In this document: piece after piece, positions 31,773 to 41,698 of the stretch | Position numbering within the stretch: position 1 is the stretch's first letter | Layout of the letters: every line of letters starts with the position of its first letter | Source: Chenopodium formosanum | Taxonomy: Eukaryota > Streptophyta > Magnoliopsida > Caryophyllales > Amaranthaceae | Length of the DNA stretch: 64,000 nt | Direction: 5' to 3' | NCBI GenBank assembly: GCA_024500155.1 | Contig: CM044875.1 | Coordinates: forward strand, 19,925,203 to 19,989,202 | Made by a program: the position numbers and the translations under genes | The notes under the pieces: model-generated | Seen by the model: the letters and a program-made list of their open reading frames with translations, nothing else | Database searches by the model: none | Told to the model about the DNA's origin: nothing

Positions 31773-34700
31773 TTATGGGTAGTACTTCTTAAGTTGGTCA
31801 AGATTGGTCATGTTTGAGAATTCATTGCCATCCATGTCAGTTAATTGAGCTGCACCTCCTGATAAGATTGTTTTGACAATGTATGGTCCGGACCAATTGG
31901 GCCTGAATTTGCCTCTTGGATCCAAAACATTTCCTTAGTGCTTTTAGTACCAAGTCTCCAACCTTGATGTTTCTTGTCTTGACCTTCTTGTTGAAGTGTC
32001 TAGCCATACGAGTTTGGTAGCATTGGGTATGATGTAGAGCTTCTAGTCGTTTTTCATCAAGTAAATTTACTCTTCATACCGTGCTCTAGTCCATTCAACT
32101 TCATCGAGTTTACTTTCTAACGCAATGCGTAGAGAAGGTATTTCAAGCTCTATAGGATGCACGGCATCCATTCCATAGACTAAGGCGAATGACGTATTTC
32201 CTGTTGACGTTTGAATTGATGTGCGATAACCCCAAAGTGCAAAATGGAGTTTGTCAGGCCAATCCTTGTAATTTTCTGTCATTTTCTCGATGATAGTCTT
32301 TAAATTTTTATTAGCTGCCTTAACTGCTCCATTTGCTTGAGGTCTATAAGGGGAAGAATGGTGATATTGAATACCATACTTTTGCAACAATTCTTCACAT
32401 TCGGCTTGAAAGTGAGTTCCATTGTCAGTTATCATCTCATGTGGGACTCCGTATCGACAAATTATGTTCCTTTCGATAAAGAGTGCTACATGTTTCGCAG
32501 TGAGTTTAGCATATGATTGTGCTTCAACCCACTTTGTGAAGTAATCGATTGCTACCAAGATGTACTCGTGACCTCCTGTTCCAGGAGGTGTGATTTTTCC
32601 GATTATATCGATTCCCCATGTTGAGAATGGCCATGGTGAGGTGTAGGTGTAGAGAAGAGATGGAGGAATATGTTGCAAGTTTGCATAAATTTGGCACTTA
32701 GGGCATTGATGACAATCCCTATTCATGGTAGTCCAATAATATCCTTCTCACATTATCTTTTGGACTAGCATTTTGCCATTAACATGTGTTCCACATACTC
32801 CTTCGTGGACTATTCTCATAGTTCTTTGAGCGTCTTTCTTGCCTATACATAATAGAGCTCGACCTTTAGGTACCCTTTTATGTAACTCGTCATTTATGAG
32901 TACGTATTGGGAAGCCAAAAGTCTTAAAGCTCGTTTTGCTCTTCTGTCAGCATGAGGAGGATATTCTCCTTTGGTGACATAATTGAGTATGTCGGTGTAC
33001 CATGGTTCTTCTTCTTCTTCTTCTTCTTCTTCTTGAATTGTTTCATCCTCCTCTATAGCCTGAACGTACGCTGGTTTGTGTCATTTCTCTATAGTTAGAG
33101 GCATTTGCTCAATTTCCTTAGGAATCCTGACCATTGAGGCTAGTCTTGCTAAGGCATCGGCAAATTGGTTTTCTTCCCTAGGTAGATATGTGTATTCTAC
33201 CTTTTCCAGTTGATCGGTGAGAGTTTCCAGATAGGTTCGGTAAGGGGCTAAGCTTTCGCTCCTTACTTTCCATCTTTTGGAGATTTGGTTGATGATCAAA
33301 GAAGAATCTCCGAATATTCGAAGTTTCTTTACACCCAATGCTAAAGCTATTTCGAGGCCTACCACGCATGCTTCATATTCCGCAGCGTTGTTGGTAACGT
33401 CGAAATCTAACTTTATTGAAATTGGAACATGCTCCTCTTTAGGTGATACTAATAGGACTCCTACGCCACATCCCTTTTGGTTCGAGGCTCCATCGAAGTA
33501 TAAAGTCCAAGTATCATCTTCCATGACCATTAAGTCTTCATCTGGAAATTCATTGTTGTGTATTGGTGTCGAATCTTCTATTGGAAAGTCCGCTAAGAAG
33601 TCCGAGACTACAGATCCTTTGATAGCTTTTTGAGTCATGAACCTTACATCAAACTGGGCTAGGTTGACTATCCACCTTGAGATGCGTCCGTTAAGCGTGG
33701 ATTTCTCGAATAAGTACTTGAGAGGATCCATTCGTGACACTACAAAAACTGTGTGAACAAGCATGTAGTGTCTTCACTTGGTTGTGGCCCACACCAATGT
33801 GAGGCACAATTTCTCAAGTGGTGTATAACGTGCTTCATATTCAAGCATCTTTTTGCTTAGGTAGTAGATGGCGTTTTCTTTCCCTTCTACCTCTTGTGTG
33901 AGCATGGCTTCCATTGTTTCTTTGGTGACTGTTAAGTACAACCTTAGAGGAATTCTTGGAAGCGCTGGGGCTAATACGGGAGGATTGGCGAGATAGGCTT
34001 TGATCTTCTCAAAGGCTTTTTGACACTCGTCGTCCCATATTACTGGCACGTTTTTCTTAAGCTTCTTGAATATTGGTTCACATATTGTTGTTAGCTTAGA
34101 TATGAACCTACTTATATATTGCAACCGGCCAATAAATCCTCGAATTTGCTTCTCGGTTTTGGGCGGTGGCATTGACATGATTGCTTTGATCATGGTTGGG
34201 TCTATCTCTATTCCTCTAGAGCTTATGACGTATCCCAAGAGTTTGCCTGAGGTTACTCCAAAAGCACATTTAGATGGATTCAACCTCATGTTATATTTTC
34301 TTAGCCTCTCGAAGAATTTTCTTAAGGCTACTTGTTGTCCTGGACGGTCTTTATATTTCACAATCATGTTGTCCACATATACTTCAACTTCTTCGTGCAT
34401 CATGTCATGGAGTAGGGCAGTTGCTGCTCATTAGTAAGTGGCACCCGCGTTTTTCAACCCGAATGGCATTACCGTGTAACAGTAAGTACCCCAAGGTGTT
34501 ATGAATGTTGTTTTCTCCATGTCTTCTTTGGCCATGAGAATCTGGTTGTACCCTGCGTATCCATCCATAAATGAGAGAAGCGCTTGATTTGCTGTATTAT
34601 CTACCAAAATATCGATGTGTGGTAAAGGGAAGTCGTCCTTTGGACTTGCCTTATTTAGATCTCAATAGTCAACACACATTCGAACCCTTCCATCCTTTTT

Positions 34701-36152
34701 TGGAACTGGGACTACATTTGCAACCCATTCGGGGTATTTGGATACCCTGATAAAGCCTGCAGTTATTTGCTTTTGTACTTCTTATTTTATTTTAAGAGCC
34801 ACGTCGGGTTTCATCCGACGCAACTTTTGTTTTACAAGTTTCATTCCTGGGATTAGTGGTATAGTGTGCTGAGCTATTTCTCTGTTAATGCCTGGCATAT
34901 CTTCATATGACCATGCGAATACATCGATGAATTCTTTAAGTAGATTAATTAAATCGGTTCTTTCATCTTTGTTTAGCGTGAGTCCGATTTTAACTTCTCT
35001 TTTAATGGTTGGATCTTTTGAGATATCAACCATTTCAGTGTCCTCAATTATTGGTGTCTTATTTTCAAGTGTTTCCATTGCTTTGATAATTTCTTTGTCA
35101 TTTTCATCGTTAGTTAAGCAATATTCGTCATCTTGAGTTAAAGAAAGACACGAGGAATAAGGGGAAGAAGACATATTATTAAACTCAGAAATCATTACAT
35201 CGAATAAAGAAATGTCCATTGGGACTTGATTGCTAACTATCCTAGGAGTAGATGAAATAGAAGAATTAGAGGGAGGTGCTACAACTAGAGACTTAGATGA
35301 CTCGATAGGGGAAGACTCTGACTCAGACGATTCTTCGAACATTGGCCCTTGTCCTGTAGTTATTGAGATCTTCTTTCCACTTGCAGTAGTCACCTTTACT
35401 GTCTTGCGCCATCCGCGCACTAAATCCTCTGCTGGGGTGATGAGCTTGGAGGGATCGAATTTTTCGCTTTGTAGGACTGTTTGAATGAGTGAAGAGTTAT
35501 CCTCTATATATCTTGGCTCATTCTTTTCTTGCCCAAAGAGAAGTCCCATGACATTAAAGTCAAAGCATGGGGGTGCTTTTTCTTTATGGATAGGAGTTGG
35601 GATCTCATCTAGAAAGCAACAATCCAGAAATATTTCGAACCCAGGTTGTCTTATGCCGTTTACAACAAAGGGTTTTGGAAATTCGTAACATGGATAATCT
35701 TCTCCCTCTCTTATGAACTGTCCATTTAAAGTAAGAGGGTATTGATCCATTGGGATGGCTTTCTTTTGTGCACGAGCATTTCTACGTGCTTTCGATTTTT
35801 CCTGGGCTCGCTTTAGATCTTCGAGAGTCGGTTCGAAACCAAGTCCGAAAGTATCTAATTTAGGGAGGCTAGGTAGTCCCATCTGTTATGCTATTCCTTT
35901 CTTCTTTCCTAGAGTCATTCTAGGGAAGTGTCCTTGTTTTCTTAGGATAGCATTGGTTATCATGTTGGAGTGGAGGTCATAGCGAAGAGGGGTCCTTTCA
36001 TCTTCCTCGATTAAGGAGACCTCTTCATTAAAGCCCCATAGATCTTCGTCATTCTCATCGTGCTCCACATTGATTAGTGGACTTTCTACTGTTTTGATCC
36101 TCATGGGTGAAGCATCGATTGTAATTTTTACTCCTCCAACTATGGCTTTCAC
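31773..36152 (-). pseudogene. Ogre M pol: reverse transcriptase, RNase H, integrase (decayed)
   Basis: One minus-strand frame holds the following, with stops between the blocks. A linker to the reverse transcriptase start lies at 35882-34782. The reverse transcriptase is at about 34780-33774 ('EWVANVV', 'MCVDY', 'MPFGLKNAGATY'). RNase H is at 33764-33081 ('YFDGASNQKGCGVGV'). The integrase runs from 32726 to the TAA at 31773-31775. The motif order and wording are those of Ogre elements of the Tat clade. Key residues are damaged: the catalytic YVDD box reads YVDN near 34370, and the integrase catalytic Glu in 'ANGAVEA' reads Lys. A frame change separates it from gag-pro near 36160-36187. No chromodomain is present. 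Confidence 0.9.
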
Positions 36153-36186
36153 TTGTTAGTGAAGAGATGAAGGGATGGCCTTGAGG

Positions 36187-38700
36187 TCATGAAGCCAAGG
36201 GCGTCAACAGTAAGTTGAAAGAAGCCTTAATATCTACCACTTGGAATGTGGTGGCATGCTCAATTACTCCCGTCGTTATATTCATAGTAATTGTGCCTAA
36301 TGCTTGGTGACGTGAGTTATCGTAGGCTCTTATTCCTTGTGTTGATGGAGATAAATCTTCATCCCTTATCCCCAACATCCTCGCAGTTCTAAGTGGGCAA
36401 ACGTTAATTGCTGATCCATTATCTACAAGAGTCATGGGGACGTTCATTCTCTTGCAAATTACTATGAGGTTGAGAGCTTTGTTGTGCTTGTCACCTTCCG
36501 GCGGTAGATCTTTGTCGGAAAAAGTGATCAAATTATTAGGACTTGGGAGATCACTCGTGAGGAAGTTAGCCAACCCCTCAGGAGTGGTGTCCGATTCTAT
36601 CCCTACTTTAGCTAAGGCATCCATGACCGCGATTCTATGTTCTCGGGATGTAGCTAGAAGTTTCCACACATTCATTTCGACCTTAGTCTTTTTTAATTGT
36701 TTGACAACATCGTTGTCTTCTATGATTGGTATGGGAACTTGCTGAGCAGTGGGGATAGGTTGTGTAGTAATGGGAGGTTGTATTCTCCTGGATCTGGTGA
36801 GGACATCTATAGGTGAATCCTCTTCATCCCAAATGTCACCTACTGGATATATTGTCGAAAGTGGAGTTTCTTCGACATCCTTGAGGTAGAAATCCTCGTC
36901 GTCACTATCCCAAACCCCATTAATGGTAGCATCTTGTTCTTGTGGGATTTGAACTAGCTTCTTGTTGTCAATCAATCTTTAGACCAAGTCTTTGAACTTG
37001 AAACAATTTTCTATAGTATGTCCTCCTGATTGATGATATGGACAGTAGTACCTATCTGTCCTTTTTAGTGATTTAAATGGTCTCGGTTCGAGAGGTTGAA
37101 TTTTACCATTCTCGGAGAGCATTTTGAACATATTTGCATATGAAGTCCCGATTGGAGTGTATGGCCTATTGCTCCTTTTGGGTGTGTCAATTACTTGGAG
37201 GGAGAACGATTTCTTCTCTTCAGGTAGAGGTCTACTTTTGAGTAATTCGTTTCGTTCCTTTACAACCTCCATGGCCTCGCGTAACAATTCTCTTGTTTCC
37301 AATACAACCTGAATAAGGATACACACTTCTTGTTTTGTCGCAGGTTCTTGTCCACAAGGAAAATGATCTTCGGCATCCTCGAAGATTTCCTCCTCTTCTT
37401 CAATAGCTTTGACAGGTTTAATGAGGTTTAAGGGGTCAAACTGATTTTCCTCATCAGAAATAGCCAAGGAATCCGACAGTGGTGCATTATTGATGCTTAG
37501 CTTCTTGCTTGCAGGGGGCAATGGAAGTTTGTTGTTATCAATTAAATCTTAGATCGCTTCCTTTAGTTTCTAACAATTTTCTGTGAGATGGCCCCTACCC
37601 TGATGATATTTGCAATGTGCATTGGGGTTCCAGCTAGCCGTTCTCTTTTCGACAGGTGGGTCCCCAAACGGTCCTATGGGACTTATAAAACCTTTTGCAT
37701 GTAAGCGATCGAATGCGGTGTCATAACTCATACCAATAGGAGTAAAGTTCCTCCTAGGTGGTTTCTTTTGTCCTTGATTATTCATAGCGAGGACTTCGTT
37801 CAAATTAAAGGTGCCAACATTATTTGAGTGGGTGGTTTTGGAAGAAGAAGGATTGTCGTTCTTCTTGCCTTTCCAGCCACTATTGGAGTTACTGTTGTTA
37901 GCAGCTTTCTGTTTAGCTAGGTCGTCTTCAATATTGATACCAATGTCATAGACGGCCTTGAAAGTGTGCAAGTTATTTTGGTATTTGAGATGCTTGGAAT
38001 ATTTTTCTTGGAAGTTCTTGATGAACATTCTCACAAATTCTTTCTCACTAGGCACCTCAACCATCTTTGCAGAAGTTTCCCTCCATTTATTAAAGAAAGA
38101 AGTAAAGCGTTCATTCTCTTTCTACTTAAGTATTTCAAGTTCCCTATGATCAGTTTCAACTTGAATATTGCATTTATATCTATCAATGAAAGCGTTTACA
38201 ATGGACTCCCAACTAGAGGTTTTCTCTTTATGAAGAGAAAAGTACCATTGCTGACAAACGGTTTCTAAAGATAGAGAAAACACAAAATGAAAAGCTTTCT
38301 TGTCTATTCCCTTAATATTCATTACAGTTTCAAAAGCTCTTAAATGAAAATAAGGGTTATCCATTGCTTTGAATTTCGGGATGTCGTTAACATTGAACTT
38401 CTGCGGAAGAAGATCCTTGTCCACCGAGACCCCTTGTGAGCTAATGCCCTGCAATATATAGTCATTGGATAGTCTGCTCAAACTTTCCTGGATGAGCTCC
38501 ATTTACTGTTGTCTCGTAGGGTCATTGATTTGAAGAGTCAAATTCTTCAACATTTCAGCCATGTTAGCCACCTGTCCCTTGAGTTCGTTGACTTCTTCCT
38601 GACTTGCCATTATCTTCTTAGCTTTTCTTTTTCGACCAATTGGCTTATCGAAAAGTGAGATTTGAACGAAAGTCGAAAAAGAAAAGCTAAGAAGATAATG
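36187..38700 (-). pseudogene. Ogre M gag and protease (decayed)
   Basis: On the minus strand one frame runs from the leader ATG (38698-38700 mirror side, about 38608) through gag (38502-37570) to two C-terminal segments (37521-36979 and 36975-36187). Gag has the zinc-knuckle-like 'CKYHQGRGHLTENC', and another knuckle 'CPYHQSGGHTIENC' follows. The last segment holds the protease box VDNGSAINVCPL, the wording usual in Ogre. Stops at 38122, 37570, 37548 and 36979 are TAG or TAA, mostly where the sister gag has Gln, as expected from C-to-T decay. The N-terminal 126 codons mirror element P's gag across the palindrome. Confidence 0.85.
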
Positions 38701-39190
38701 GCAAGTCAGGAAGAAGTCAACGAACTCAAGGGACAGGTGGCTAACATGGCTGAAATGTTGAAGAATTTGACTCTTCAAATCAATGACCCTGCGAGACAAC
38801 AGTAAATGGAGCTCATCCAGGAAAGTTTGAGCAGACTATCCAATGACTATATATTGCAGGGCATTAGCTCACAAGGGGTCTCGGTGGACAAGGATCTTCT
38901 TCCGCAGAAGTTCAATGCTAACGACATCCCGAAATTCAAAGCAATGGATAACCCTTATTTTCATTTAAGAGCTTTTGAAACTGTAATGAATATTAAGGGA
39001 ATAGACAAGAAAGTTTTTCATTCTGTGTTTTCTCTATCTTTAGAAACCGTTTGTCAGCAATGGTACTTTTCTCTTGATAAAGAGAAAACCTCTACTTGGG
39101 ATGCTATTGTAAACACTTTCATTGATAAAAATAAATGTAATATTCAAGTCGAAATCGATTATAGACAACTTGAGATGCTAAGACAAAAAG
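38122..39190. repeat. Gag-to-gag palindrome joining elements M and P
   Basis: The left arm (minus gag of M, to 38635) and the right arm (plus gag of P, from 38673) are inverted copies around a 37-nt loop (38636-38672). The first 140 bp of each arm differ at about one base, and the first 69 gag codons give one amino-acid difference. The next 57 give 14. Both arms share an in-frame TAA directly before the gag ATG. Confidence 0.95.
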
Positions 39191-39816
39191 AGAATAAAGG
39201 CTTTACTTCTTGCTTTAATAAGTGGAGGGAAACTTCCGCTAAGATGATTGAGGTGCCCTCCGAAAAAGAATATGTGAGGATGTTTATCAAGAACTTCCAA
39301 GAGAAGTATTCAAAACATTTAAAGTATCAACATAATTTGAATACTTTCAAGGTCGTCTATGATATCGGTATTGAAATCGAAGATGACCTCGCAAAGCAAA
39401 AAGCTACTAACAATAGTAACCACAGTGGTTGGAAAGGAAAGAAGATCAACAATCCTTCTTCTTCAGGAAACGCCCACTCTAGTAACAATGTTAGCACCTT
39501 TGACAATAACGGTGTCTTAGCTATGGATAATCAAGGATATAAAAAGAAACCCAAGAGAGAGTTCACACCCATTGGAATGACCTACGATGATGCTTTCAAT
39601 CGTCTCTACGATCGAGGATTAATCAAACCCATTGGCCCTACCGACGATCCAACACCAGAAAAGCGATCTTCAAGATGGGATCCCAATTCCTATTGCAAGT
39701 ACCATCAAGGAAATGGTCATACCACCGATGAATGCTATAGATTTCAAAATCTCATTCAAGATCTCATAGAAGCAAACAAGATCCCATTGCCTCTAGCTAG
39801 CGAGAAGACTGGGTGA
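38698..39816 (+). CDS. gag: Gag of element P (non-autonomous Ogre-like element)
   Basis: A 35-codon leader frame (ATG 38698, 'MASQEEVNELKGQ', heptad-like) ends at TAA 38803-38805. It is followed at once by ATG 38806 and a 336-residue gag in the same frame. Gag is the structural protein of the retrotransposon particle. Residues 45-200 form the capsid-like helix-rich domain ('FETVMNIKGIDKK', 'QQWYFSL', 'FNKWRETSAKM', 'SEKEYVRMFIKNFQEKY'). A CX2HX4HX4C knuckle (CKYHQGNGHTTDEC) lies near residue 305. The frame is fully open, unlike its mirror copy in M. No protease or polymerase follows, so the element would need enzymes from a relative. Starting at 38698 versus 38806 cannot be settled: TAA-ATG adjacency could allow reinitiation. 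Confidence 0.8.
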
Positions 39817-39972
39817 TGTTGAAGCAAACGACACAAGACAAAAGGCGAACGTCAACGACAAGATTTCATGACCTCTTTTTCTATTTCTTTTTCATTTTTT
39901 CATTTCCCCAATAAGTCTGGCATAGGCACCTTTCTTAGATTTATTTTGTAGGTTTTTTTTCTTTTTCCCTAT

Positions 39973-40021
39973 AATAAAATAAGCATTTATTTTCTTGCAT
40001 ATGATCATTTCATTACATCGC

Positions 40022-40068
<47 letters not shown>
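39973..40068 (+). terminator. AATAAA signal followed by a 44-nt poly(A) tract downstream of gag
   Basis: AATAAA-type words occur at about 39974-39985, and an uninterrupted run of 44 A follows at 40025-40068, about 210 bases after the gag stop. The layout is that of a polyadenylated gag mRNA copied back into DNA, but expansion of an A-run is also possible. Confidence 0.5.
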
Positions 40069-40071
<3 letters not shown>

Positions 40072-41172
40072 ATGTTAAACTAAGCACGAGATATACCAAT
40101 GATTTGAGGCACCCCTTGTAGCCACATCATATCACCTTTCACCCTTCAAATATGCAATCCTTGTTTGAGAAACCACTTTGAGCCTCGTCTAACGATAGAC
40201 CTTTCATTTTTCAACCCATATCTACCTAACCTTGGGATGGGATGGTGTGCAACTTATGCAATTTTCAATTTCATAAAAAGCTTGAGTGACTTCAAAAGAT
40301 TAAAATAGCAAAATAGAAACAATAAAAGTGTACAAAAGGGCAAGTGTTCCAATGTCTTTGACATGAACATGTCTTTGATATGAACACGTCTCAGATTGCG
40401 TTTCTTATCGAATGCTCGGTACCGTGCCTGAGAAACATGAATGCCAAGTGAGTGATAGACCGCATGATCGGGATTGCCCACACTTATAAAAATAAAAAAA
40501 ATACAAAAGCAAAAAAAAGAAAAAAGAGTTAAAACACTCAAGCATAAAAATACAAAGATTCAAAAGCAAGGTTGCACACCTTGGGGGCTTACCTAGGGTG
40601 TTGAACCTTTATCCCCTACTTCTTCAAACCTTTAGCCTAACCACGTTACAACCCTTAAAAGACCTTTTTGAGGTATACACACTTGTGCGAGGTTCGGCTA
40701 GAGCTACGTTTGGCCTGATTCTTAACGGATACGTAGGCAACCTCACATTGGGGTGCGGCCGTAATAAAAATGCATTCACATTTACGTTTATAATTGATCA
40801 TATCTAAGAATTTCCAATGCTCATCCTTTTCCACTTAGAGCTAGACTTGGGGGCTTGATCCTTACATTATTAGCCTACCCAGCCTAAGAGTCACCACCAT
40901 TTGACTCTTTTCAAAATATTTTTCCACACACTTAGCCCTTGCGGCCTAACTTTAGTGTCACTTTCACACACTACACAGATACATGACCAAATAGTCTTTC
41001 CCTTAGGAACCATTCGTCATGAAATCTTAACACAACGTTGGAGCATACTTTGTCATAACAAAATCTCTCATCACTCATCATTGCATCACAAAGTATGAAG
41101 TATTTAGCCTCCGTACCTAAGTTACCTAAATACTTTCATTATCGAGTCAACCAGGATAGTCTAAGATGTTAC
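40069..41172 (+). other. Element P, region after gag, no gene
   Basis: This is noncoding. It includes the conserved 'gctacgtttggcctgattc..ggatacgtaggcaacc' block (40690-40760) that stands downstream of pol in M, so P passes from gag straight to 3' sequence without pol. The last five bases, GTTAC, are the target duplication of the nested Retand-like element. Confidence 0.6.
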
Positions 41173-41666
41173 TGTTTAGGGTATTTTTACCCCGCCATGT
41201 GGCCTAATCGGAGGGCGACACGTGTCAGCCCAAGGATAGTCCAAAGTGGACCATTCCCCGCTTGACACGTGTCATCCCAGATATTTGGGAAAATGTCGGC
41301 CTTCAGGCCCAAATCCCGAGAAAGCCGTAGAACGGCGCAGCCCACCAATGATTAGGGTTTGATACCCTAATCAGGGGCGCAATTCCCAAGGACCCTATAA
41401 ATAGGGAGATTCCCCTCTTTTGGAGGGGAGGTGGAGATTTTAAGGTATTCATTGCAAACCGTCCCTTTGATAGAGACAACTGAGCTTGGAATCCAAGCAG
41501 ATCCCCACCTTAATTTCCGCACCTTTTACTCTACTTCAAGTTACTAACTTGAGCGTTGGAGGCGGAGCACCATCCAACTGGTGTCTCCGTTAATTTTGCA
41601 GGTACAGAGCCGGCAGGATCAGTCTTCGAGTTGTAACTCTCCCGAGGGAAAAAAAACCCCAAAACA
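41173..41666 (+). mobile_element. 5' LTR of the young Retand-like element
   Basis: The LTR contains two ACACGTGTCA motifs (near 41218 and 41265; G-box-like cores), a TATA box TATAAATA at 41396-41403 and CT-rich leader sequence. It ends CCCCAAAACA. The ACACGTG cores could bind plant bZIP or bHLH factors, which is inference. Confidence 0.95.
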
Positions 41667-41668
41667 TT

Positions 41669-41680
41669 TGGCGCCGTCTG
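41669..41680 (+). promoter_or_regulatory. Primer binding site
   Basis: TGGCGCCGTCTG starts two bases after the LTR, the site where a tRNA would prime minus-strand synthesis. The first nine bases match the site used by several Tat/Athila elements (tRNA-Asp or tRNA-Arg type); the rest is divergent, so the tRNA is not certain. Confidence 0.65.
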
Positions 41681-41698
41681 TGGGGAGAGTACCTCAAG

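Noticed and set aside
38503..38799. Minus-strand 98-codon frame across the palindrome loop
   Set aside because: The ATG at its start lies on the opposite side of the loop from the gag leader it reads into; it exists only because of the inverted join.
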